Of a DNA stretch of 64,000 nucleotides, positions 18,212 to 27,675 are shown piece by piece. The stretch lies in assembly GCF_000317575.1 (NCBI RefSeq), contig NC_019748.1, forward strand, positions 2,872,501 to 2,936,500. Reading direction: 5' to 3'. Position numbers and translations under genes: made by a program. Source of the DNA: Stanieria cyanosphaera PCC 7437. Lineage in GTDB: Bacteria > Cyanobacteriota > Cyanobacteriia > Cyanobacteriales > Xenococcaceae. The notes under the pieces are model-generated. The model was not told the DNA's origin. It ran no database searches and was given only the letters and a program-made list of their open reading frames with translations. Numbering within the stretch: the first letter of the stretch is position 1; each line of letters begins with the position of its first letter.

Positions 18212-18883
18212 TTAAAGCTGCCGACTAGCTAGATCGGGTCGACCAACCTCAATTAAAGCGCGATCGCGTATACGGCAAGAATCGCATAAACCACAGGGTT
18301 GTTCTCCTCCCTGATAACAAGACCAAGTAACTTCGATAGGAACTCCTAACTTCAAGGCACGACGAACGATATCGACTTTAGAATCTTGAACGAGAGGGGC
18401 AATCAGTTGAGGTGCTTTGCCCTCTACACCAACTTTAGAAGAAAGATTAGCTAAGTTTTGATAAGCTGCTAAATATTCAGGACGACAATCGGGATAACCA
18501 GAATAATCTACGGCATTGATACCTAGATAGATTGCTGTAGCACCTTTAGCCTCTGCCAAAGCAAGAGCGATCGCAATAAAAACTGTATTTCTGCCTGGTA
18601 CATAGGTAGAAGGAATGATATTTGGGTCTACTCCAGTTTGAGGCAAGTCAATTGATTGATCCGTGAGCGATGAACCACCCCACTGAGATAAATTAATATC
18701 AACAATAAAATGCTCTTTGATCTGCAAAAGTTGAGCAATTTGTTTAGCTGCTGATAATTCTTTGGCGTGACGCTGCCCATATCTAAAGGAAAGTGCGATC
18801 GCTTCAAAGCCTTCATTAATAGCGATCGCTGCTGTGGTAGCAGAATCTAAACCTCCAGAAAGTAACACAACTGCTTTGGTCAT
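18212..18883 (-). CDS. queC: 7-cyano-7-deazaguanine synthase
   Basis: QueC uses ATP and ammonia to convert 7-carboxy-7-deazaguanine to preQ0 on the way to queuosine. The 223-residue protein has the PP-loop [11 protein letters not shown] (residues 7-17), the block [20 protein letters not shown] and the zinc site C188, C197, C200, C203 in [16 protein letters not shown]. It overlaps the queE stop by four bases (ATGA), so the two are translationally coupled with queE first. Supports a working preQ0 pathway; queD and queF are not in the window. Confidence 0.97.
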   Translation of the reverse strand: MTKAVVLLSGGLDSATTAAIAINEGFEAIALSFRYGQRHAKELSAAKQIAQLLQIKEHFIVDINLSQWGGSSLTDQSIDLPQTGVDPNIIPSTYVPGRNTVFIAIALALAEAKGATAIYLGINAVDYSGYPDCRPEYLAAYQNLANLSSKVGVEGKAPQLIAPLVQDSKVDIVRRALKLGVPIEVTWSCYQGGEQPCGLCDSCRIRDRALIEVGRPDLASRQL

Positions 18884-19482
18884 CGAACTTCTAATAATTT
18901 GTGAGTTTGCAAACTAATACGCCATTGAGGATGTTTTAAGATATATTCAAAGATTAAATCTTTACTGCTGGGTGTATTCCATTCTGGTTGTAAATATTTT
19001 AAGGTTTCAGGAGATACTAAACTAGCTTGTTGCTCTGCCCAAATCAAATCTTCTGATTTTGCTATTACTACTTTAAGTTCACTGACGTGAGAATAAACAC
19101 TTTGATGAGGAGGTTTAAACTGTTTTGGGGAAAAAGTTACCCAATCAAAATCCCCACTGAAAGGATGTGCGCCAGAAGTTTCCAGATGAACTCTGATGCC
19201 CAAACTTTTAATAGCTGCCGTTAGAGGATAGAGATTGTGCATTAACGGTTCACCACCAGTAATAACCGCGATCGCAGGATGAGCGTTTCGGACTTCCTCA
19301 GCTAAATCTTGAACTTGACGTTGAGGATGACGTTTCGCATTCCACGATTGTTTAGTATCGCACCAAAAACAACCAACATCACAACCTCCTAAACGAATAA
19401 AAAAAGCATTTACTCCCGTCCATGCACCTTCTCCTTGTACAGAATGAAAGGTTTCGACGATGGGATAGGTAACAGTGTCCAT
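18880..19482 (-). CDS. queE: 7-carboxy-7-deazaguanine synthase
   Basis: QueE is the radical-SAM enzyme that rearranges 6-carboxy-tetrahydropterin to 7-carboxy-7-deazaguanine. The 200-residue protein has [20 protein letters not shown], the Fe-S cysteines C34, C38 and C41 in [16 protein letters not shown] (CX3CX2C), then [10 protein letters not shown] and the C-terminal [10 protein letters not shown]. The length is typical of the short cyanobacterial/Bacillus form. It is the first gene of the queE-queC operon, with a four-base overlap. Confidence 0.96.
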   Translation of the reverse strand: MDTVTYPIVETFHSVQGEGAWTGVNAFFIRLGGCDVGCFWCDTKQSWNAKRHPQRQVQDLAEEVRNAHPAIAVITGGEPLMHNLYPLTAAIKSLGIRVHLETSGAHPFSGDFDWVTFSPKQFKPPHQSVYSHVSELKVVIAKSEDLIWAEQQASLVSPETLKYLQPEWNTPSSKDLIFEYILKHPQWRISLQTHKLLEVR

Positions 19483-19658
19483 ATTTGTTTATCAATCTCC
19501 AGAAGCAAATCCTTTACTTCCCTTGTCTTTAGTTTTGATCGAGATAAAAGGCCGACAATTCCACTCAACCAGTTTTCTCTGTAAAAAGTAGGATTATGTC
19601 AAAGCTAGCAAAAAAATCCTACACTAATAGCTGTGTCGCATCTAAAATTTAATTTCTA

Positions 19659-21572
19659 ATGATACTTGACCCCCAAATTCCCCCTGGTAGACTACAAGAT
19701 AAATGGGATTACTATAAAGACCACTGCAAATTAGTTAGTCCAGCCAATAAGCGCAAATACAATATCTTAATTGTTGGCACAGGTTTAGCTGGTGCGTCTG
19801 CTGCTGCTACACTAGCGGAATTGGGTTATAACGTCAAAAGCTTCTGTATCCATGATTCTCCTCGTCGCGCCCATAGCATTGCTGCCCAAGGGGGTATCAA
19901 CGCTGCCAAAAATTATCCTAATGATGGGGATACAATTTGGCGATTGTTTTACGACACGATTAAAGGTGGTGACTATCGTTCCCGTGAAGCAAATGTTTAT
20001 CGTCTAGCACAGATTAGTAACCAGATTATCGATCAATGTGTAGCCCAGGGAGTTCCTTTTGCGAGAGAATATGGAGGTTTACTGGCTAATCGTTCTTTTG
20101 GTGGGGCGCAAGTTTCGCGAACTTTTTATGCGAGAGGACAAACGGGGCAACAATTATTATTAGGTGCTTATAGTGCCATGTCTCGTCAAATTGCTGCTGG
20201 CAAAATTGAGATGTATACCCGTCGGGAAATGTTGGATTTAGTAGTTATAGACGGGAAAGCTAGAGGCATTATTGTTCGTAATTTAATTACAGGAACTATT
20301 GAACGCTATAGCGGTGATGCAGTTTTACTATGTACTGGTGGTTATAGCAATGTTTATTATCTTTCTACTAACGCCAGAAATTCTAATGTAACTGCTGCTT
20401 GGCGTTGTTATAAACGAGGAGCTTTATTTGCTAATCCTTGTTTTACTCAGATTCATCCTACTTGTATTCCTGTTTCTGGAGAATATCAATCGAAGTTAAC
20501 TCTAATGAGTGAGGGATTGAGAAATGATGGTAGAGTTTGGGTACCAAAACAACCAGGCGATCGCCGTCGTCCAGATCAAATTCCTGAGTCAGAAAGAGAT
20601 TATTTTTTAGAACAGAAATATCCGTCGTTTGGTAATCTTGTTCCTCGTGATGTTGCTTCTCGTAATGCTAAACAAATGACTGATGCCGGCAAAGGAGTAG
20701 GGGAAACTGGTTTAGCAGTTTATTTAGATTTTCGTGATGCTATTAATAAATTAGGCAGGGATACTATTGTTGAACGTTATGATAATCTTTTTCAGATGTA
20801 TCAGCGAATCACTGGAGAAAATCCCTATCAAGTACCGATGCGAATTTATCCTGCCGTTCACTACACTATGGGTGGTTTGTGGGTAGATTACAATTTGATG
20901 AGTACTATCCCTGGCTTACACGTTTTGGGAGAAGCAAATTTTTCCGATCATGGTGCTAATCGTCTTGGGGCTAGTGCTTTGATGCAGGGTTTAGCAGATG
21001 GTTATTTTATCATTCCTTATACTTTAGGTAATTATTTAGCAACTAATGATTTGATTCCCATCGATACTACTCACCCCGCTTTTGAAGAAGCAGAAACAGC
21101 AGTAAATAATAATATTGACAAGCTGATTAGTATTCAGGGTGATAAAACCGTGATGGAATTTCATCGCCAATTGGGTAAATTGCTCTGGGATTATGTAGGG
21201 ATGTCTCGTCATCGTGCAGGATTGAAAGAAGTCATTAATGCGATCGCTTCTCTGAGGAAAGAATATTGGCAAAATGTTAAAATTCCGAGTGATAGTCATA
21301 CTCTTAATAAAAATCTTGAATTTGCAGGTAGAGTAGCAGATTTTCTCGAATTAGGCGAATTAATGGCAAGAGATGCCCTTGATCGGGAAGAGTCTTGTGG
21401 CGGACATTTTCGTGAAGAATATCAAACTTCTGAAGGAGAAGCAAAGCGGGATGATGAAGATTTTGCTTATGTGGCTGCTTGGGAATATCAAGGAACTAAT
21501 CAATCTCCTGTAATGCATCAAGAAAAATTGCATTTTGAAAATGTGCAGTTGACTCAGCGTAGTTATAAATAG
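19659..21572 (+). CDS. sdhA: Succinate dehydrogenase / fumarate reductase flavoprotein subunit
   Basis: The 637-residue flavoprotein of complex II. It has the dinucleotide fold [20 protein letters not shown] (about residues 38-57), the His that carries covalent FAD in [11 protein letters not shown] near residue 71, the substrate loop HPTCIPVSG, the active-site region [13 protein letters not shown] and the capping motif [20 protein letters not shown]. Length and the insert [17 protein letters not shown] resemble the SdhA class of Bacteroidetes and actinobacteria. In cyanobacteria the enzyme feeds electrons to plastoquinone in thylakoids. sdhB is not next to it. Confidence 0.93.
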   Translation: MILDPQIPPGRLQDKWDYYKDHCKLVSPANKRKYNILIVGTGLAGASAAATLAELGYNVKSFCIHDSPRRAHSIAAQGGINAAKNYPNDGDTIWRLFYDTIKGGDYRSREANVYRLAQISNQIIDQCVAQGVPFAREYGGLLANRSFGGAQVSRTFYARGQTGQQLLLGAYSAMSRQIAAGKIEMYTRREMLDLVVIDGKARGIIVRNLITGTIERYSGDAVLLCTGGYSNVYYLSTNARNSNVTAAWRCYKRGALFANPCFTQIHPTCIPVSGEYQSKLTLMSEGLRNDGRVWVPKQPGDRRRPDQIPESERDYFLEQKYPSFGNLVPRDVASRNAKQMTDAGKGVGETGLAVYLDFRDAINKLGRDTIVERYDNLFQMYQRITGENPYQVPMRIYPAVHYTMGGLWVDYNLMSTIPGLHVLGEANFSDHGANRLGASALMQGLADGYFIIPYTLGNYLATNDLIPIDTTHPAFEEAETAVNNNIDKLISIQGDKTVMEFHRQLGKLLWDYVGMSRHRAGLKEVINAIASLRKEYWQNVKIPSDSHTLNKNLEFAGRVADFLELGELMARDALDREESCGGHFREEYQTSEGEAKRDDEDFAYVAAWEYQGTNQSPVMHQEKLHFENVQLTQRSYK

Positions 21573-21690
21573 TTTGTTGAATCAGAATCCTGTTGAATAG
21601 CTATGAAAGAAAGTAATAAGTAATAAAATTGATTTGAGTCGTAAATTTTTTTTAGTAATTAAACAGACTTGATTTTAGTAATAAATCACT

Positions 21691-23085
21691 TTAGACAAAC
21701 AAAAATCCTTGACTTGGTAAAGAACTTGCTAAAGAAGCAGCATTTTCGATTAAAGCAATAGTATCTGTACCATAACTAATCAAAACATCTTGTTGATCGA
21801 CTTGTACCATATAATCACTAGCACTACCAAAAACTTGTAATTTATCTCCCTCTGCGAGGCTAAAGTCAGTGATTGTGGCATAGCCATTATCTTGATAATA
21901 GCTTTCCAAATTATCACCCAATACAAATAGATCTGCTCCTAAACCTCCAGTAAGAGTATCATATTCACCTACGCCTGAATCATATACATCTGGATTTGAA
22001 CCAGTCAGGGTATCGTTACCCGAACCAGCACTAAGGCGATCGCTTTTTTCTAAACCTGTTAACTTATTATTAGCACTATTACCAATAATTAGATCTTCTC
22101 CTTCTCCACCAATCGCATTTTCAATTGTGACACCATGAGCGATCGTAGCACCACCATAAATACCAGTTACTTTAGAAAGATAACCTCCTGCATTAGAACC
22201 GACTAAAGGTGCTTGATTGAGATTGATGGTAGCGTTAGCTGTAGCGGTTTGGGCGGTAATAGTATCAACTCCGCCAGCATCCCAAATGGTAAAATAATAA
22301 GTTCCAGCACCATTGACAACAGGTAATTCGTAGATATTGTTACCAGTGTTATAATCCATGTTTGCGCCATAAAGATATTGAACCGCAGCAATATCAAAAG
22401 CAGATGGTGTACCTTGATAACCATAGTTGTATCCTGGAGGAGGATCATTAACAAGACCATCGTTGTAAGACATGGTTGTCCAAATGCCTTGATTTAGTCC
22501 ATCAGTTCCTGTATCATCATCGGAATCAACTCCAGGAAAAATTAAAGAGTTACCGCCATCATCGTGAGGATGAGCTAAACCTAGACCATGACCAAGTTCG
22601 TGGATTATGGTAACAAAACCGTAACCTCCTTGTTGTAAACCCGATTCATCCCAGCCTGTTCCTTCCCAGTTAAAGTAACCAATTCCCATTCCAGGTTCAC
22701 CAGGTGGATTAAATCGACCTAGAGTGATAGTGCTGCTGTCATTATCAGAATCAAGTTGTTCACTATCAACTGAATAAAACTTTAGGGTGGCAGTTGAGGA
22801 GTTATTTGCAGTAGGAACAAAAGAAATATTTGCTACATTTGACCAAACTTGTAATCCTTTTTGAATCGCTTGAATTTCATAATTTAACCAAGAATCAGCT
22901 TGAGTAGCTATGTTGCCATAATTATCATCAAAAAATTCTGAACCTGGTTGTAAAAAAGAATAAGGAATTATTGTAGTCGAATTTGTTGTTGTAGTTGGGT
23001 TTGTCCAGTAATTTCCACCCCATAAAATACTATTGATATAAGAATTATTAGTAAAAGGTTTAGTTGCTACTCCGTTGTAAGGCAT
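21691..23085 (-). CDS. Serralysin-like M10 metalloprotease with RTX repeats
   Basis: A 464-residue secreted zinc protease. The catalytic motif IIHELGHGLGLAHPHDDG (about residues 160-177) is the metzincin HExxHxxGxxH, followed by the Met-turn in TMSYNDG near 207. A beta region follows and then glycine-rich RTX calcium-binding repeats (about 320-400: GGEGEDLIIGNSANNKLTG, GSGNDTLTG, GGLGADLFVLGDN). There is no Sec signal peptide, consistent with C-terminally directed type I secretion. No T1SS genes are next to it. Likely degrades extracellular protein; converges with sdhA. Confidence 0.9.
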   Translation of the reverse strand: MPYNGVATKPFTNNSYINSILWGGNYWTNPTTTTNSTTIIPYSFLQPGSEFFDDNYGNIATQADSWLNYEIQAIQKGLQVWSNVANISFVPTANNSSTATLKFYSVDSEQLDSDNDSSTITLGRFNPPGEPGMGIGYFNWEGTGWDESGLQQGGYGFVTIIHELGHGLGLAHPHDDGGNSLIFPGVDSDDDTGTDGLNQGIWTTMSYNDGLVNDPPPGYNYGYQGTPSAFDIAAVQYLYGANMDYNTGNNIYELPVVNGAGTYYFTIWDAGGVDTITAQTATANATINLNQAPLVGSNAGGYLSKVTGIYGGATIAHGVTIENAIGGEGEDLIIGNSANNKLTGLEKSDRLSAGSGNDTLTGSNPDVYDSGVGEYDTLTGGLGADLFVLGDNLESYYQDNGYATITDFSLAEGDKLQVFGSASDYMVQVDQQDVLISYGTDTIALIENAASLASSLPSQGFLFV

Positions 23086-23345
23086 TGATGATGTTCCTTG
23101 CTCGATTTTTGTTATGTTTTTATACGTAAAAAGATCAAAGAATATGCTACAAGTAAAATTTAAGTAAGAATAGGTTAAACCGAAATAATTTTGCTAGAAA
23201 AGCTTAAGTAAATACTGAGCTAACCCCACCGACGCGATCGCTTTTTTTAAGATACAGTAACCGAATTTTAATCACTGATCTTTTTGTTATCTGAACAATT
23301 GAGTAAAATGCTCAATTATTCAATTATTTTTGTGATTAAATTTGT

Positions 23346-25292
23346 ATGGTTTCTACCTCTTCCGATCAATTTTCTTCATCTCAGTCTTCGGTAACTAGTA
23401 CTCAAGCGGAAGATGAACTAAATTTACTAGTTGATGAACATGAACATAAACCTGAACAAGAGCTAGATTTAGACTTTCTTTTTACTAGAGACATTGAATT
23501 TCGCCAAGAAACTATTTATTTTATTGTTGTTGATCGCTTTCATGATGGTGATCCTAATAATAGCGAAGGTCCTAATCCCGAACTTTATGACCCAAATCAG
23601 GAAGAATGGGGCAAATATTGGGGTGGTGACCTACAAGGCGTCATTGATAAGTTAGATTATCTTAAAAATCTCGGAGTTACGGCAATTTGGTTGACTCCTT
23701 TATTTGAACAAGTTGAAAGTTTATTTATTGAAAGTGCAGCTATTCACGGTTATTGGACAAAAGATTTTAAACGTTTCAATCCTCGCTTTATTGGGAAGGA
23801 CGAAAATCCTTCTCTCAATGCTACTCAGGAGGCAAAAAATACTACTTTTGATCGCCTGATTGAAGAGTTGCACAAACGTAACATGAAGCTAATTCTGGAT
23901 ATTGTGTGCAATCATAGTACTCCCGATATTAGTGGAAACAAAGGCGAATTATACGATGATGGGGTAAAAATTGCCGATTTTAACGATGATAAGGATTTTT
24001 GGTATCACCACTATGGTGAAGTGACTAACTGGGAAGATGAATGGCAAGTACAAAACTGTGAATTATCGGGACTCGCTACTTTTAACGAAAATAATACCGA
24101 ATATCGCAATTATATTAAATCAGCCATTAAACAATGGTTAGACCGAGGTGTAGACGCTTTAAGAGTTGATACTGTTAAACATATGCCAATTTGGTTTTGG
24201 CAAGAATTTAATGCAGATATTCTTAACCATAGACCAGATGTCTTTATTTTTGGAGAATGGATTTACAATAGCCCAGACGATCCTCAATCAGTTGAGTTTG
24301 CTAATAATTCTGGAATGACTATTCTGGATTTTGGTCTGTGTATGGCAATTCGTCAAGCTTTGGGTTCTTGGGAAGAAGCAGGTTTTCATCTGGTACAAGA
24401 TGTCCTTGGTTTAGATTATCGTTATGACTGTGCGACTGAATTAATTACTTTTATCGATAACCACGATATGCACCGCTTCCAAACTTTAAATCCTGATCCA
24501 GAAGTGTTGAGGTTGGCAGTAGTTTTGTTAATGACTACTCGTGGTATCCCCTGTCTCTATTACGGAACGGAACAATATCTTCACAATGACACTAATGGAG
24601 ATAATAATCCCTATGGTAATAACGATCCTTATAACCGTCCGATGATGGAAAATTGGGACACAGAAAGTGAATTGTATCGCGATATTCGTTTACTTTCTGG
24701 TTTGCGTCGTCTCAATCCTGCTGTATCTCTTGGCAGTCAATGGCAAAAATATATTACGCCTGATGTTTATTGTTATATTCGTCGTTATCGGGATTCTTTA
24801 GTTTTTGTAGCTTTGAATCGAGATGAGGCGGTAACTGTAGAGACTGTTGCTACAGAATTGCCCGATGGCGAACATACTTGTATTCTGACTCGTCGAAAAT
24901 TTACGGTAGAAGATGGTGCGATTCACAATTTAGAATTAGAAGCACACGATGCCATTGTAATTAGTCATGTTGGAGAGAGAGTTAAGGGTCAAACTATTGT
25001 CCGCGTACAACTTAATGCAGTGGATACTCAACCAGGAGAAACTATTGTGGTAACGGGTAATTGTCCCGAACTCGGTAACTGGGATATCGGGAAAGCCTAC
25101 CCTCTTGAATATATTAATCAAAATACCTGGTTTGGAGAAATTCCTTTTGAGGAAAGTGCAGGTAAACCAATTGTCTATAAATACGCTATGTGGCGTGAAG
25201 GACAATCTCCTGTGAGAGAAAACTTAGTCTGTCGTCGTTGGGTAGTTGCCGAAGAAGGTACTGTTAAATGGCGCGATCGCTGGGCAAGCTAA
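23346..25292 (+). CDS. Alpha-amylase family GH13 with C-terminal CBM20
   Basis: A 648-residue glycoside hydrolase. The four GH13 regions are present: LDIVCNHS (about 183), ALRVDTVKHM with the Asp nucleophile (271), FGEWIYN with the acid Glu (301) and FIDNHDMHR (370). Calcium-type loops such as NDTNGDNNPYGNNDPYN are seen near 420. A starch-binding CBM20 module runs from about 552 to the end (VRVQLNAVDTQPGETIVVTG, NWDIGKAYPL). The N-terminus is a Ser/Gln-rich tail of about 45 residues with no signal peptide, so it probably acts inside the cell, on glycogen. Product specificity cannot be read. Confidence 0.9.
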   Translation: MVSTSSDQFSSSQSSVTSTQAEDELNLLVDEHEHKPEQELDLDFLFTRDIEFRQETIYFIVVDRFHDGDPNNSEGPNPELYDPNQEEWGKYWGGDLQGVIDKLDYLKNLGVTAIWLTPLFEQVESLFIESAAIHGYWTKDFKRFNPRFIGKDENPSLNATQEAKNTTFDRLIEELHKRNMKLILDIVCNHSTPDISGNKGELYDDGVKIADFNDDKDFWYHHYGEVTNWEDEWQVQNCELSGLATFNENNTEYRNYIKSAIKQWLDRGVDALRVDTVKHMPIWFWQEFNADILNHRPDVFIFGEWIYNSPDDPQSVEFANNSGMTILDFGLCMAIRQALGSWEEAGFHLVQDVLGLDYRYDCATELITFIDNHDMHRFQTLNPDPEVLRLAVVLLMTTRGIPCLYYGTEQYLHNDTNGDNNPYGNNDPYNRPMMENWDTESELYRDIRLLSGLRRLNPAVSLGSQWQKYITPDVYCYIRRYRDSLVFVALNRDEAVTVETVATELPDGEHTCILTRRKFTVEDGAIHNLELEAHDAIVISHVGERVKGQTIVRVQLNAVDTQPGETIVVTGNCPELGNWDIGKAYPLEYINQNTWFGEIPFEESAGKPIVYKYAMWREGQSPVRENLVCRRWVVAEEGTVKWRDRWAS

Positions 25293-25301
25293 TTTATTGG
25301 T

Positions 25302-25435
25302 GAAGGGGAAAAACTAAAGTAGTCGAATATCATTCTTATTGCGATCTCGGCGCAGCCGAGGCGCGTGCGCGATCGCAACTAAAGGGGATCAACAAGAAAG
25401 CCTAAGCGACTATCCATGGTTTTTCCCTCCCCTTC
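25302..25435. repeat. Imperfect inverted-repeat element with GC-rich core
   Basis: The ends gaaggggaaaaac (25302 on) and gtttttccctccccttc (ending 25435) are inverted copies, with a further agtcg/cgact pair inside. The core (25340-25376) is GC-rich with a CTCGG-cgcag-CCGAG hairpin and a HIP1 site, unlike its surroundings. It looks like a small non-coding mobile or extragenic palindromic element. Confidence 0.5.
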
Positions 25436-25455
25436 TCAATTATTGTAAGTTTAAT

Positions 25456-25881
25456 TTAACTATTCATAATAGAGATCAAAGCGCGATCAAAGATTTCTTC
25501 ACGGTTAATTAAAGTTTCCAATTCTTCTGGAGAATAACGTCCTTCTGCTACTTCCAAAGAAGCACTATCGATTGCATTTAAGTAAGCTTCTTCGAGAATT
25601 TCTTTTAATTCCTCTCGGTTGAGATAGTAACCTTTTGCTTTGCGCATCTTATTTTCCCGTTGAATTTCGCGAACACAATTGCGAATAGACACATCCCAGG
25701 AACGAGTGGTGCGTTTTTCCGCTTGTTGTTTGATTAAATGTAGCAATAAAATTACTGCATAACTACGAATAGTCTTGATAATACTTTTGCGACCCATTTC
25801 TTCTAGTTCTTCAACGATCGCTAAAGATCCTTTAAGATCACCTTTTAGAAGTAACTGTTTGAGTTCTAATAATTCTTCCAT
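25456..25881 (-). CDS. DUF29 family protein
   Basis: A 141-residue, mostly helical soluble protein. The block LLKGDLKGSLAIVEELEEMG, IIKTIRSYAVILLLHLIK and TTRSWDVSIRNCVREIQREN is the cyanobacteria-rich DUF29 pattern (an EEIEDMG-like turn, then LLxHLLK, then RSW). The C-terminal part EEAYLNAIDSASLE also fits. The biochemical role of the family is unknown; it is found in many copies in cyanobacterial genomes. Divergent from the DoxX gene with a 44-bp gap, so the promoters overlap. Confidence 0.75.
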   Translation of the reverse strand: MEELLELKQLLLKGDLKGSLAIVEELEEMGRKSIIKTIRSYAVILLLHLIKQQAEKRTTRSWDVSIRNCVREIQRENKMRKAKGYYLNREELKEILEEAYLNAIDSASLEVAEGRYSPEELETLINREEIFDRALISIMNS

Positions 25882-25925
25882 AACTGAGAATTGGTAAAAG
25901 AACTGTCTTTAATTATGCTTAAAAA

Positions 25926-26309
25926 ATGAAATATTTACCTTTAACTGCTCGCGTTTGTCTTTGCTTAATTTTTCTCAAGGCTGGAATTAGCCATCTTTTA
26001 GGTTTTAATAATACCGTCCTAATGATGACTAACAAGGGTTTGCCTATTGCCAATATCTTGTTAATTTTTACAATTTTATTTCAATTATTGGGAGGTCTTT
26101 CTTTACTGTTAGGCTATCAAGTTAAGATTGGCTCGATACTATTAATTTTATTTTTAATTCCCACCACTCTGATATTTCACAATCCCATCGCTGACCCCAA
26201 TGAGATCAATGATTTTCTCAAAAATATTGGTTTAATTGGTGGATTGTTGATGGTTATTTACGCTGGTGCTGGGGCTTTAAGTATCGACTCACGGCAAAAA
26301 TCAAATTAA
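25926..26309 (+). CDS. DoxX family membrane protein
   Basis: A 127-residue protein with four hydrophobic helices: TARVCLCLIFLKAGISHLLG, ILLIFTILFQLLGGLSLLLG, IGSILLILFLIPTTLIFHNP and the last KNIGLIGGLLMVIYAGAGAL. The opening R...LiFl.aGi.Hl and the HNP after helix three are typical of the DoxX family of small quinone-linked or uncharacterised membrane proteins. A standalone DoxX cannot be given a reaction; roles in redox stress have been proposed for relatives. Confidence 0.8.
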   Translation: MKYLPLTARVCLCLIFLKAGISHLLGFNNTVLMMTNKGLPIANILLIFTILFQLLGGLSLLLGYQVKIGSILLILFLIPTTLIFHNPIADPNEINDFLKNIGLIGGLLMVIYAGAGALSIDSRQKSN

Positions 26310-26433
26310 GCGATCGCATCCACAATTTGCTTATTGGTAATTTACGGTTTACTGATGTTCAAAAATCCAACTCAAAGCTGATTTGTAGTCATAACCAACA
26401 ACGCTAGGCTTTAATTTATTTTAGAGCTAGAAC

Positions 26434-27648
26434 ATGGATTATTACATTCTTGATCTGCTAGTGATTGGTTTGCTGCTGCTAACTGTAACTCTCGGTTCTG
26501 GTTGGATTGCTCGTTTACCTTTGTCTTATGCACTAATTTATATAGTGGTAGGAATTAGTCTTGGTCCTTATGGCTTTAATCTAATTACTGTTCGACCCGA
26601 TGCTGAATTTTTAGAAAGATTGACCGAATTTGTGGTGATTGTGTCGGTCTTTTGCTGCGGTTTAAAGATGAATCGTCCTCTCAACCTGAGAAATTGGCAA
26701 ACTACGATAAGATTGATTGGTTGGTTAATGCCTTTCTCAATTTTTACTCTAGCTGCGATCGCACATTGGCTGTTAGGAATGAGTTGGGGTGCAGCTATTT
26801 TACTAGGAGCAATTTTAGCTCCTACCGATCCAGTTTTAGCTTCAGAAGTACAGTTGGCTAGTGTAAAAGATAAGGACGAATTGCGCTTTGCTTTAACTTC
26901 CGAGGGTGGATTAAACGATGCCTTAGCTTTTCCTTTTGTCTATTTTGGTCTTTATGCTTATAAAGATTCTAACTGGGACAATTGGTTTAAAAGTTGGGTA
27001 GCCGTAGATTTGCTTTGGGCGATCGCTGCTGGGATAGTTATGGGCATTATTGTCGCTAAAGCTGTGATTTGGTGCGATCGCAAATTACAAAAGCGACGAC
27101 GAGCAGATGAGATCATGGAAGATTTTATCGCTCTTAGTACTATTTTACTAGCTTACTCTTTAACAGAATTAGTTAATGGCTATGGATTTCTGGCAGTATT
27201 TGTAGCTGGGGTAGTAGTACAAAGAACTTACTTCACCAATCAAGAGAAACGAATGGCACAACTAGAATTTACCGAACAACTAGAGAAATTACTAGAAATA
27301 ACGGTGGTAGTGGTACTTGGAACTATGCTCTTGATCAACCCGATGATTAATTATGCCTGGCAATCAATCGCGATCGCTTTTTGCCTGTTTGTTTTGATTC
27401 GTCCTCTCGGAGTTTGGTTATTTAACCTTAATGGTTATTTACCTCGTCCTACTCAATATTTAATCGGTTGGTTTGGCATTCGTGGAATTGGCTCAATTTA
27501 TTATTTAGCCTATGCTTTAGGAAAAGGTCTTAGTGGTAACACGGCTGAACAAATTTCTTGGATCACTTTTACCGTCATTACTATTTCAGTAATTATTCAT
27601 GGAATTAGTGCATTGCCTTTAATGAATTGGTACGAAGGCAAAAATTAA
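26434..27648 (+). CDS. Na+(K+)/H+ antiporter of the CPA1 (NhaP-like) type
   Basis: A 404-residue cation-proton antiporter with about 12 membrane helices. Family signatures are GAILAPTDPVLASEVQ and GGLNDALAFPFVYF, the Asn-Asp pair in the latter being the ion-binding site of CPA1 exchangers. There is an arginine-rich cytoplasmic loop (RKLQKRRRADEIMEDFI) in the middle and a late GWFGIRGIGSIYYLAYALG, also typical. It exchanges cytoplasmic Na+ or K+ for H+; which ion cannot be read. The mechanosensitive channel gene begins 27 bp later, so an ion and osmotic homeostasis operon is likely. Confidence 0.88.
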   Translation: MDYYILDLLVIGLLLLTVTLGSGWIARLPLSYALIYIVVGISLGPYGFNLITVRPDAEFLERLTEFVVIVSVFCCGLKMNRPLNLRNWQTTIRLIGWLMPFSIFTLAAIAHWLLGMSWGAAILLGAILAPTDPVLASEVQLASVKDKDELRFALTSEGGLNDALAFPFVYFGLYAYKDSNWDNWFKSWVAVDLLWAIAAGIVMGIIVAKAVIWCDRKLQKRRRADEIMEDFIALSTILLAYSLTELVNGYGFLAVFVAGVVVQRTYFTNQEKRMAQLEFTEQLEKLLEITVVVVLGTMLLINPMINYAWQSIAIAFCLFVLIRPLGVWLFNLNGYLPRPTQYLIGWFGIRGIGSIYYLAYALGKGLSGNTAEQISWITFTVITISVIIHGISALPLMNWYEGKN

Positions 27649-27675
27649 AAGTTCAAAGCCTTGTCCTGAAAGATA

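Noticed and set aside
22203-22460. 85-codon hydrophobic minus-strand frame
   Set aside because: Alternate frame within the M10 protease gene; the codon pattern follows the protease.
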